This document shows, one piece after another, positions 1 to 6,413 of a stretch of 18,587 bases of DNA (its first letter is position 1; the number at the start of each line of letters is the position of its first letter). The notes under the pieces were generated by a model. It was not told the origin of the DNA, did no database searches, and saw nothing but the letters and a program-made list of their open reading frames with translations. The position numbers and the translations under genes were made by a program. Where the stretch lies: NCBI RefSeq assembly GCF_000428785.1, contig NZ_AUAP01000028.1, positions 1-18,587 of the forward strand, read 5' to 3'. Source of the stretch: Conchiformibius kuhniae DSM 17694. GTDB lineage: Bacteria; Pseudomonadota; Gammaproteobacteria; Burkholderiales; Neisseriaceae.

Positions 1-1
1 A

Positions 2-295
2 TTTGTCGGATTGGTGCCGAAAATGCACGAATCGGGACAGCAAAGGGGGCGGGTGATGTTATCCAAAAAAGGTTCGGCAGTATTGCGTGCGGCCTTGTAT
101 CTGCCTGCGGTCGTGTCAAAGAAATACAACCCTGATATTGCCGCCCAATACGCCCGTCTGCTGCAAAGGCAAAAAACGCCGATGCAGGCATTGGGCGCGG
201 CGATGCGTAAATTGGTACATATTTGCTTTGGCGTATTGAAGCATCAAACGGTTTATCAGTCCCGTCAGTTGGAAATTTCTGCTACGGGAGCTTGA
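2..295 (+). mobile_element. IS110/Piv-family transposase, C-terminal part (5' end outside window)
   Basis: The frame is open from the first bases of the window and ends at a TGA at 293-295, so only about 97 C-terminal residues are present. The sequence resembles the C-terminal Transposase_20 domain of IS110-family DEDD transposases, to which the Piv/Irg invertases belong. It has a G-L-x-P start, an E-S-G turn, then S-K-K-G, L-R-x-A-L-Y-x-P-A and a late A-M-R-K-L motif. The N-terminal DEDD catalytic half would lie upstream and cannot be judged. The apparent TTG at 11 is an internal Leu codon, not a start. The fragment ends 20 bp before a dRS3-like repeat, as expected for neisserial Piv/Irg transposases carried by filamentous (Nf-type) prophages. 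A plain IS110 insertion is the alternative. The family is fairly certain; the prophage link is inference. Confidence 0.75.
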
Positions 296-315
296 CTGGA
301 AAGATGGTATCTACA

Positions 316-362
316 CCTGCGCGGGAATGACGGTGCAGAAGTTTTTCGGTCAATTGATGACA
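316..362 (+). repeat. dRS3/NIME-like repeat, copy 1 (right part only)
   Basis: The copy starts CCTGCGCGGGAATGACGGTG and continues to TTTTTCGGTCAATTGATGACA. The same ~50-bp sequence recurs at 4285-4339 (minus) and 4394-4442 (plus). Its core resembles the right part of the neisserial dRS3 repeat ATTCCCNNNNNNNNGGGAAT. The expected left part (ATTCCCG) is missing and is replaced by sequence attached to the transposase gene. Identity with the other two copies is read directly; the dRS3 assignment comes from family knowledge. Confidence 0.7.
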
Positions 363-374
363 CGTCCCAGAGTT

Positions 375-420
375 AAAAAACCGTACTGCCTGAAACCAAT
401 ATTCAAGCAGTACGGTTTTA
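375..420. terminator. Bidirectional intrinsic terminator after topA
   Basis: CCGTACTGCCTGAA (381-394) and TTCAAGCAGTACGG (402-415) form a 14-bp stem with one mismatch around a 7-nt loop. On the minus strand the stem is followed by six T (opposite 375-380), giving a strong terminator for topA that begins three nucleotides after its stop codon. On the plus strand it is followed by TTTTA, so it may also stop transcription from the transposase side. One arm contains CTGCCTGAA, nine bases of the DUS core. Confidence 0.85.
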
Positions 421-2718
421 TTCTTTCGGCGCGGGCGGCTCAATCTGTTCTTTCCAACCGCATTCTTTTTGTGGACACACTTTCTCCACGCCCCAACGCT
501 TGGTGGTTTTGCGGGTGAGGACTTTCCAGCCGCATTGCGGACAACTTTCTGCCAAAGGCGGGTGGCTCACCGCGTATTTGCAATCGGGATAAGTGTTGCA
601 ACTGTAAAACGGCGTACCGAAACGCGATTTGCGCTCAATCAAATGCCCCTTGCCGCACACGGGACACGCTACGCCCGTGTCTTTGGGCGGTTCGAGCGGC
701 TCGATGTGTTTGCATTTCGGATAATGGGCGCAACCGATAAATTTGCCGTAACGCCCCTGTTTGTACACCAATTGCCCGCCGCATTTCGGACAATCGCGCC
801 CTTCCACCACGCTGGGTTCTTCGGCGGCTTTGGCGGCTTCTTCGGCGGTTTCGTTCAGATTGCGGGTGTAATCGCATTCGGGATAGCCCGAACAGGCGAT
901 AAAACGTCCGCGTTTGCCGAATTTGATTTGCAACCGGCTGGCGCATTTCGGACAGGTTTCGTCCAAATCTTCGGTGGTGATTTTGGCACGCTCGATGCCT
1001 TCTTTTTCCACCACCTGTTTGTGAAAGCCCTGCCAAAACTTGTCCATCACCGGCACCCACGCCCGTTTGCCGTTGGCGATATCGTCAAGCTGGTTTTCCA
1101 GTTTGGCGGTGAAGTCGTAATCCACATATTGGGTAAAATGCTCGGTGAGAAACTTATTTACAATGTCGCCGGTGTCGGTGGGCTGGAAACGGCGTTGCTC
1201 AACGGTAACGTATTCGCGGTCTTTCAGCGTTTTGATGATGCTGGCGTAGGTGGACGGGCGGCCGATGCCGAATTCTTCCAACGCTTTGACCAGCGTGGCT
1301 TCGTTGAAACGCGGCGGCGGCTGGGTGAAATGCTGTTCGCCGTACAACTTGTCCACAGGCAGGGCGTCGCCCACCGCCATTTCAGGCAGCTTTTTGCCGT
1401 TGTCCCCGTCATCGCCGTCTTCGTCCTGACCTTCCTGATACACTTTCAAAAAACCTTCAAACACCAGCACTTGCCCCGTTGCGCGGAACACGCCCTCGCC
1501 CACGCTGATGTCCACGGTGGTGGCGTCAAATTTCGCGTCCGCCATCTGGCAGGCCACGGTGCGCTGCCAAATCATTTGGTAGAGCTTGAACTGGTCGGGA
1601 CTCAAAAACGGTTTCACGCTTTCGGGCGAGCGGTAAACGGAGGTGGGGCGCACGGCTTCGTGTGCTTCTTGGGCGTTTTTGGATTTGGTTTTATACACTT
1701 TTGCGCTTTTGGGCAGGAAGTCCGCGCCGATTTTGTTATCAATATAGTGGCGGATTTCGGTGAGCGCGTCCTGCGACAGGGTAACGCTGTCGGTACGCAT
1801 ATAGGTAATCAGACCGACCGCGCCCTGCCCCACGTCCACGCCCTCAAAAAGCTGTTGGGCGGTGCGCATGGTGCGGTCGGTGGTGAAGCCGAGTTTGCGT
1901 ACCGCGTCCTGCTGCATGGTGGAGGTGGTGTAGGGCGCGGCGGGTTTGCGGGTGGCTTTCTTTTTGACTACGTCCGACACGGCGGCGGGTTTGCCTGCCA
2001 GCGCGTCCAGCACGGCGGCTTGCGCGGCTTCATCGGGCAGGGAAAACTGTTCCAGTTTGTTGCCCTGCCATTGGTGCAGTTTGGCGGAGAATTTGGTACG
2101 CCCTTTGTGGCTGTCCAGATGCACCGACCAGTATTCTTGCGATTCGAAGGCTTTGATTTCGTTTTCGCGTTCGCAAATCAGGCGCAGGGCGGGGCTTTGC
2201 ACCCGTCCCGCGCTTAAGCCGCGCCGGATTTTTTTCCACAGCAGGGGCGACAAATTGAAACCCACCAGATAATCCAAGGCGCGGCGGGCTTGTTGCGCGT
2301 CCACCAGATTGATGTCCAGGCCGCGCGGGTTTTGCAGGGCTGCCTGAACGCCTTTTGGGGTGACTTCGTGGAACACCACGCGGCGGATTTTGTCGCTGAT
2401 GTTTTTCATACCGCGTTTGGCTTTGAGGATTTCGTAGATGTGCCACGAAATCGCTTCGCCCTCGCGGTCGGGGTCGGTGGCGAGGTAGATGTGTTCGGCT
2501 TCGCGGGCGGCGGCAACGATGGCATCAACGTGTTTGCTGTTTTTGGCGATGATTTGGTATTTCATCGCAAAGTCGTTTTCGGGGTCCACCGCGCCGTTTT
2601 TGGGAATCAGGTCGCGCACATGCCCGAATGAGGCCAAGACTTCAAATTCGCCGCCCAAGTATTTTTTGACGGATTTGATTTTGTTGGGAGATTCGACAAT
2701 CAATAGGTTTTTGAACAT
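418..2718 (-). CDS. topA: DNA topoisomerase I (type IA)
   Basis: This cytoplasmic enzyme relaxes negatively supercoiled DNA by Mg-dependent single-strand cleavage and passage. The 766-aa product starts MFKNLLIVESP. The N-terminal Toprim domain has Glu9 in VESP and TDPDREGE at 81-88. The catalytic Tyr is Y306 in LITYMRTDS. Four C-terminal zinc-ribbon modules start near residues 589, 643, 685 and 726. The first three have CxxC plus a Y-P-x-C type pair; the last is a divergent CPQC/CPQKEC module. The frame is open 69 codons further upstream, but that extension is basic low-complexity sequence overlapping the preceding gene, whereas MFKNLLIVES matches the usual TopA start. A weak AGAGAAA lies upstream. 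It begins 11 bp after the small secreted-protein gene, so it is probably co-transcribed with it. Two near-DUS 12-mers lie inside the gene. Confidence 0.97.
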   Translation of the reverse strand: MFKNLLIVESPNKIKSVKKYLGGEFEVLASFGHVRDLIPKNGAVDPENDFAMKYQIIAKNSKHVDAIVAAAREAEHIYLATDPDREGEAISWHIYEILKAKRGMKNISDKIRRVVFHEVTPKGVQAALQNPRGLDINLVDAQQARRALDYLVGFNLSPLLWKKIRRGLSAGRVQSPALRLICERENEIKAFESQEYWSVHLDSHKGRTKFSAKLHQWQGNKLEQFSLPDEAAQAAVLDALAGKPAAVSDVVKKKATRKPAAPYTTSTMQQDAVRKLGFTTDRTMRTAQQLFEGVDVGQGAVGLITYMRTDSVTLSQDALTEIRHYIDNKIGADFLPKSAKVYKTKSKNAQEAHEAVRPTSVYRSPESVKPFLSPDQFKLYQMIWQRTVACQMADAKFDATTVDISVGEGVFRATGQVLVFEGFLKVYQEGQDEDGDDGDNGKKLPEMAVGDALPVDKLYGEQHFTQPPPRFNEATLVKALEEFGIGRPSTYASIIKTLKDREYVTVEQRRFQPTDTGDIVNKFLTEHFTQYVDYDFTAKLENQLDDIANGKRAWVPVMDKFWQGFHKQVVEKEGIERAKITTEDLDETCPKCASRLQIKFGKRGRFIACSGYPECDYTRNLNETAEEAAKAAEEPSVVEGRDCPKCGGQLVYKQGRYGKFIGCAHYPKCKHIEPLEPPKDTGVACPVCGKGHLIERKSRFGTPFYSCNTYPDCKYAVSHPPLAESCPQCGWKVLTRKTTKRWGVEKVCPQKECGWKEQIEPPAPKE
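1381..1392 (-). repeat. Near-match DUS (11/12)
   Basis: On the minus strand this reads AAGCTGCCTGAA, one mismatch from the dialect AGGCTGCCTGAA. It lies inside topA. Confidence 0.45.
2337..2348 (+). repeat. Near-match DUS (11/12)
   Basis: GGGCTGCCTGAA differs from AGGCTGCCTGAA only at the first, less constrained base. It lies inside topA. Confidence 0.5.
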
Positions 2719-2729
2719 GGTGTGTTTCT

Positions 2730-3125
2730 CTAAAAGTCGGGTTTGCGTGCTTTGCGGTAGCAAAATGCGGCGGCGGCGGTTTTCAGGCAGCCTTTTTTGC
2801 CGCGTTTGGCGGTTTCGCCGTTCAGGGTCAGGGTTTTGCGGTGGGGCGCGGCGGCGGGATAGGCGGCGCCGACGGTGTAGGTGCGGCCGTCTGCCAGCGT
2901 GAAATGCAGGCTGCGCTGATACCAAATTTCACCGTTGTCGCGCTTCATCGGCGAGGAAACGGTTTCGTAGGCGGTGCAGGCGCTGCGGCGCATTTTGGCG
3001 CGGCTGTCGGGGGCTTGGCAGTCGTAATGTTGCGGGGGGCGCACGCTGCCTGCGGCGGCGGCAAGCGGCAGCAGCAGAAGCGGCAGGCAGCACAGGCGTG
3101 CGAATGAAAACATAAATGAAAACAT
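2730..3125 (-). CDS. Small secreted cysteine-containing protein, unknown function
   Basis: I do not recognise the family. The 131-aa product has a signal peptide: a hydrophobic leucine-rich core at about residues 11-24, with likely cleavage near A25 in AAAA-GS. The mature part is about 106 residues, basic, and has four cysteines (in YDCQ, SACT, KGCL and AFCY) that could form two disulfides in the periplasm. A periplasmic or exported role is inferred only from this. The ATG at 3125 is preceded by AAGGA at a 7-nt spacing. A second in-frame ATG at 3113 arises because the first 12 bp are nearly duplicated (MFSFMFSF). The gene sits between a lipoprotein gene (49 bp upstream) and topA (11 bp downstream) on the same strand. 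A perfect DUS lies in its 3' coding part. Confidence 0.75.
   Translation of the reverse strand: MFSFMFSFARLCCLPLLLLPLAAAAGSVRPPQHYDCQAPDSRAKMRRSACTAYETVSSPMKRDNGEIWYQRSLHFTLADGRTYTVGAAYPAAAPHRKTLTLNGETAKRGKKGCLKTAAAAFCYRKARKPDF
2782..2793 (-). repeat. DNA uptake sequence, perfect 12-mer
   Basis: On the minus strand this is exactly AGGCTGCCTGAA, the Simonsiella-type Neisseriaceae DUS dialect. It lies within the coding sequence of the small secreted protein and encodes part of GCLKT. DUS are recognised by ComP during natural transformation. Confidence 0.8.
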
Positions 3126-3156
3126 GTCGGTATCCTTGTGATGGTGTGTATTCGGG

Positions 3157-3168
3157 AAGCAGCCTGAA
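3157..3168 (+). repeat. Variant DUS-like 12-mer in an intergenic gap
   Basis: AAGCAGCCTGAA lies in the 49-bp gap between the lipoprotein gene and the small secreted-protein gene. It shares the GCCTGAA core but has two mismatches to the perfect copies. It is one mismatch from AGGCAGCCTGAA, the Kingella-type dialect. Confidence 0.4.
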
Positions 3169-3174
3169 AACCGG

Positions 3175-3789
3175 TTATTCGCCGTCCGGCAGGGCAAACA
3201 CGGCAATGCTGTGGACTTTTGCCCCTTCCTGATATTCGGTGGTGGTTTTGGGCAGGTCGGTGTCGTCTTCGTCAAACGCGCCCGAATCGTCGATGCGGAA
3301 CGACATCGTGGCGGGCTGGCGGGCAAACTCTGCCGTTTGGCGGCTTTCGATTTCGCTCAACACGATTTGTTCGACCCTGCCGTAGCGTTGTTCGGCGGTT
3401 TCCAACAGCATTTCAGGGTGGACGCCCTGTGCGGTTTTACAGGCTTTGGAAGCGGTGTCCAGATAGGTAATCGGCGCGGCGGGGTTTTCCTGCTGGTCGG
3501 TATAGGCAGCGATTTCCACATCGGCATTGAGTTTAATCATGGTAAAGCCCACGCCTTCGGCATCGGTAACGGGCGTCAGCACGGCGTGCGGAAACGACTG
3601 GCGCACCTGCTCCAGCGACGTGCCCAACGGAATGCCGCCGATGCTGTTGTCGTCGATTTCGCACAAAGGGTGGTGCGCCGCAGCCGCAGAAACGGCGGCA
3701 GACGGCGGCACAACCGCCGTATCGCCGCCGGAACAGCCCGCCAGCCACACGCAGCCCGCGACCAATGCCGCAATGTATTTTCGTTGCAT
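3175..3789 (-). CDS. Putative lipoprotein, unknown function
   Basis: The 204-aa product starts MQRKYIAALVAG and has a type II signal with lipobox L-A-G-C, giving a lipidated Cys19. A Ser/Ala/Val-rich linker follows to about residue 40. The folded part begins near HHPLCEIDD and contains I-G-G-I-P-L-G-T-S-L-E-Q-V-R, a pattern seen in several small bacterial lipoprotein families. Two mature cysteines (PLCE, KACK) could pair. The C-terminus is acidic (DEDDTD). I do not recognise a specific function. The frame extends 19 codons upstream, but the lipoprotein signal fixes the start at 3789 even though the nearest GGGAA is too far for a good ribosome binding site. It is the first gene of a likely three-gene minus-strand unit ending in topA. 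Confidence 0.8.
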   Translation of the reverse strand: MQRKYIAALVAGCVWLAGCSGGDTAVVPPSAAVSAAAAHHPLCEIDDNSIGGIPLGTSLEQVRQSFPHAVLTPVTDAEGVGFTMIKLNADVEIAAYTDQQENPAAPITYLDTASKACKTAQGVHPEMLLETAEQRYGRVEQIVLSEIESRQTAEFARQPATMSFRIDDSGAFDEDDTDLPKTTTEYQEGAKVHSIAVFALPDGE

Positions 3790-4093
3790 GATTTTTGATT
3801 CGTATTCCCAAAAGTTTGCCCGAACCGGTGCCGCGCCTTGCCGCACCCCCGTATTGATTTAAGATGTTTCAACCCACAAGGCTGCACACAAAGCACCGCC
3901 CCGCGCCTTGCCCCGATTCGGACGTGCTGCCCCCGCCCGAACCACCGGCTTATTTTACCGCCGCAAACGGCAGGGTTTCAAACCGAAAAGGCATTTTGAC
4001 GACAAACGCGGCCACATCAATCACTATTTGCCGCACTTGGCAAAATTTTGAACGCTTATTGTAACCGATTTTACCATTTTTAACACGAAAGCC
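3790..4093. other. Gene-free stretch between lipoprotein gene and tRNA promoter
   Basis: Together with the tRNA promoter and leader this is a 346-bp gap. The half next to the lipoprotein gene is GC-rich and the half next to the tRNA is AT-rich. Short frames here lack a ribosome binding site and protein-like composition. It should contain the promoter of the minus-strand lipoprotein-topA unit, but I could not find a convincing -35/-10 pair. Nothing else is supported. Confidence 0.5.
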
Positions 4094-4122
4094 TTGACAC
4101 AGCCTGCCAAAGCGGGTATAGT
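4094..4122 (+). promoter_or_regulatory. Sigma-70 promoter of tRNA-fMet
   Basis: TTGACA (4094-4099) matches the -35 consensus exactly. TATAGT (4117-4122) follows after 17 bp and matches the -10 in five of six positions. Transcription should start near 4129, seven bases before the mature tRNA. Confidence 0.85.
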
Positions 4123-4135
4123 TCGCAACTTCAGA

Positions 4136-4212
<77 letters not shown>

Positions 4213-4222
4213 AATCCCCCAG

Positions 4223-4250
4223 CCGCCGCTTATTTCAAGCGGCGGTTTTT
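4223..4250 (+). terminator. Intrinsic terminator of tRNA-fMet
   Basis: CCGCCGCTT (4223-4231) pairs perfectly with AAGCGGCGG (4237-4245) around a 5-nt loop, followed by five T. It lies 10 bp after the CCA end of the tRNA. Confidence 0.92.
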
Positions 4251-4284
4251 CCGTATCCGTCTTTCTTTATCTCCTGCCAAAGCC

Positions 4285-4339
4285 TGTCATCGATTGACCG
4301 AAAAACACGGCACCGTCATGCCCGCGCAAGCAAAAATCC
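4285..4339 (-). repeat. dRS3/NIME-like repeat, copy 2 (inverted)
   Basis: On the minus strand this runs GGATTT...TTGCGCGGGCATGACGGTGC...TTTTTCGGTCAATCGATGACA. It matches copy 3 (4394-4442) over about 48 bp with a few mismatches and one 1-bp gap, in opposite orientation. It also shares the TTTTTCGGTCAAT(C/T)GATGACA end with copy 1 near the transposase. It lies between the tRNA terminator and the 3' end of tamA. Confidence 0.8.
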
Positions 4340-4393
4340 AAAATACGTTTCAAAAAGCATGGATAAAACATCGCTTCACAAACATCAGGCAAT

Positions 4394-4442
4394 GGATTTC
4401 CGCCTGCGCGGGCATGACGGTGCAAAGGTTTTTCGGTCAATT
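4394..4442 (+). repeat. dRS3/NIME-like repeat, copy 3
   Basis: The core ATTTCCGCCTGCGCGGGCAT is a degenerate form of the dRS3 pattern ATTCCC-N8-GGGAAT. It is followed by GACGGTGC and TTTTTCGGTCAATT. With copy 2 it forms an inverted repeat of about 158 bp overall with a 54-bp spacer. It starts 15 bp beyond the tamA stop codon, so the hairpin could also help end tamA transcription. Confidence 0.8.
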
Positions 4443-4457
4443 GCCCCGACCCAACGC

Positions 4458-6293
4458 CTAAAACCGCGTCCCCAAGCTGATGTGCCAACGCAAACGCCTG
4501 TCCTGATGCCCGTATGCCACATCAAACGAAAACGGCGCAACGGGGCTGAACCAGCGCACGCCCACGCCCGTGCCGTGCTTGAAAGAAAGGCTTTTGAAAT
4601 TCCGCGCCACGCCCCCCGCATCGTGAAACACGGCAAGGGCGAAGCTGTCTTTAATCGGATATTGGTATTCGGCACTCGCCACCGCCATGGCACGGTCGGG
4701 CAACACCGCTTGGCTGTCGGCAATGCGCCGTCCGATGCTGTCCAATTCGTAGCCGCGCACGCTGGACGCACCCCCCGTGCGGAACATCAGGCCCGAAGGC
4801 ACTTCGCCCGCCGCTTCTTTTTCGTTGGTGTACACATAGCCCAGATTGCCGCGCAGGGCGAGCGTGCCGAGTTTTTTGTTTTCCGGCGTAAAGTAGTAGC
4901 CCGCGCTTGCCCGTCCGCGCACGGTAAACGCCGATGAAAACAATTTGCCCAACGTCGTGCCGATTTTGCCGTCAAAATAATAGCCGTTGGCGGGGCGCAT
5001 TTGCGTTTCGATGTTTTGGCGTTTCCACGATGCGGTGAGCAAGGTGGCGTGGCTTTTGCCCAATACGGTTTGGCTGTCGGGAATTTTGCTGTCTTCGGCG
5101 ATAAATTCCACGCCGTAGCGGATTTCGGTGTTGCCGCGCTCGCGCACCTGCCAAATCCCGCCTTTCCATGCGCGTTGTTCCAGCTTTTGGGTGGTGCTGC
5201 GGTTGTAGGCAAGGTTGGAAGTGAAGTAGTTGCCCTTGTTGTTGCGCGGCTGGCTCACGCCCGCGCTGACGGTGGTTTGGTAGCGGTCGGCTTCGACAAA
5301 CACCGAGCCGACATAGCCGCGATTAAACAGATTGTAGTGGTCGTAACCGACATTGCCGCCCAAGCCGTATTCGGAATCAAAGCGCAAACCCGCTTCAAAT
5401 TTCTGTTTTTTCAACTCCGACACCGACACTTTCACCGGCACGCGCCCTTCGCGGATGCCGTCAAAATCCGCCTGCACCGATGCGCCCGCGTAGTGGCTGT
5501 TGTTTTCCAAAGCCTGCTGGTAATCGAGCAGCTTGTCCAAATCGTAGGGGTCGCCGGTTTTGAAGTTTGCCAAGCCGCGCACCACGCTGTCGGGATAGCG
5601 GCGCGTACCGGAAATGTCCAAGTCGCCGAAATACACCGCTTCGCCGCTTTCCACGCTCACGCTCAAATCGGCGGTTTGGTTTTGCGGGTTTACCGTTGCC
5701 CGCGTGTGCGACAATTTTGCCAAAGGGTATTTTTTGCGCGTTACCGCCGTGAGTACCGAAGTTTTGCTCGCCGACCAATCTTCCTGACGGAACGGGCTGC
5801 CCACCGGCAATTTCCAACCGGCAACGGCGTTTTTGTAATAAGCGCCCAAATCTTCGTCTGCCACAATCGCGCCCGTGATGGCAACGCTGACATTGTCGAT
5901 GCGGGTGCGCTTGCCCAGTTGCGCGTCCAAACGGTAGCCTTCGCCCTGCGGGGCGATTTTGATGTCGGTGTTGAAATAGCCTTCGGTACGCAGCAGGTTG
6001 CGCGCATCGTTGGGGGCATCGTCCACCAGATAGCCGATTTGCTCTTTGTCCAGCTCTTCCTGACGCTGGTAGTGGATGAGCGGCAGGTGGGTTTGCAGCA
6101 GTTCGTTCATTTCGGCGTTGCCCGTGTGGACGGCAACGGGGTATTTCGGTTCGCGTTTGGCGTTTTTGGCGTTTTCGGTTTTTTTGGCGGATTTTTTTTC
6201 GGACGCGGACGGCGGCGCAGCTTCGCCTTCTGCACGGGCAAACGCCGACAGCAGGGCGAGAAACAGTAAAGACAGTCGGAAAGCGGGCATCAT
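4458..6293 (-). CDS. tamA: TamA, outer-membrane Omp85 component of the TAM complex
   Basis: TamA is a BamA-related outer-membrane barrel that works with TamB in assembling outer-membrane proteins and in envelope lipid homeostasis. The product is 611 aa. A signal peptide ends near AFARA-EGE (about residue 21) and a Lys/Ala/Glu-rich linker follows. POTRA-type periplasmic repeats occupy roughly residues 50-270, and the rest is a 16-strand-type barrel. The conserved lid-loop motif V-R-G-Y is at about 512-515 in GGASSVRGYELDS. The protein ends ...HISLGTRF, with the terminal Phe of an outer-membrane beta-signal. The length is near the usual ~580-610 aa. The start is one of two adjacent ATGs (6293 or 6290); no good Shine-Dalgarno is visible. 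The frame is open further upstream, but only the chosen start gives a signal peptide. It is divergent from tamB. Confidence 0.92.
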   Translation of the reverse strand: MMPAFRLSLLFLALLSAFARAEGEAAPPSASEKKSAKKTENAKNAKREPKYPVAVHTGNAEMNELLQTHLPLIHYQRQEELDKEQIGYLVDDAPNDARNLLRTEGYFNTDIKIAPQGEGYRLDAQLGKRTRIDNVSVAITGAIVADEDLGAYYKNAVAGWKLPVGSPFRQEDWSASKTSVLTAVTRKKYPLAKLSHTRATVNPQNQTADLSVSVESGEAVYFGDLDISGTRRYPDSVVRGLANFKTGDPYDLDKLLDYQQALENNSHYAGASVQADFDGIREGRVPVKVSVSELKKQKFEAGLRFDSEYGLGGNVGYDHYNLFNRGYVGSVFVEADRYQTTVSAGVSQPRNNKGNYFTSNLAYNRSTTQKLEQRAWKGGIWQVRERGNTEIRYGVEFIAEDSKIPDSQTVLGKSHATLLTASWKRQNIETQMRPANGYYFDGKIGTTLGKLFSSAFTVRGRASAGYYFTPENKKLGTLALRGNLGYVYTNEKEAAGEVPSGLMFRTGGASSVRGYELDSIGRRIADSQAVLPDRAMAVASAEYQYPIKDSFALAVFHDAGGVARNFKSLSFKHGTGVGVRWFSPVAPFSFDVAYGHQDRRLRWHISLGTRF

Positions 6294-6327
6294 GACAAAC
6301 AGGCGCACATTCGGTTGGAAAGGGCAA

Positions 6328-6333
6328 ATTTTA
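6328..6333 (-). promoter_or_regulatory. Candidate -10 box of tamA
   Basis: On the minus strand TAAAAT lies 34 bp before the tamA ATG and matches TATAAT in five of six positions. No good -35 is present at 16-18 bp, so the call is tentative. Confidence 0.3.
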
Positions 6334-6357
6334 ACACCGTTTTCCCGCCGATTGTGC

Positions 6358-6386
6358 GGAACAGCCCGCACGGTTTGCGTTATAAT
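6358..6386 (+). promoter_or_regulatory. Candidate promoter of the tamB operon
   Basis: TATAAT at 6381-6386 is a perfect -10. The hexamer 17 bp upstream, GGAACA, matches the -35 consensus at only three of six positions. Transcription would start near 6393, giving a 5' leader of about 20 nt before the ATG at 6414. This favours starts at or after 6414 over the longer open frame. Confidence 0.6.
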
Positions 6387-6413
6387 CGGCGCTTTTGCCA
6401 ACCGTCCGTTTTC

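Noticed and set aside
469..2217. 582-codon plus-strand frame opposite topA
   Set aside because: It is Gly/Phe/His-rich antisense shadow sequence with no ribosome binding site or motif; topA on the other strand is unambiguous.
2719..2925. 69-codon N-terminal extension of topA
   Set aside because: It is Arg-rich sequence overlapping the upstream gene; TopA proteins normally start at the Toprim strand found at 2718.
5001..6269. 422-codon plus-strand frame opposite tamA
   Set aside because: It is a compositional shadow; tamA has a signal peptide, V-R-G-Y and a terminal beta-signal.
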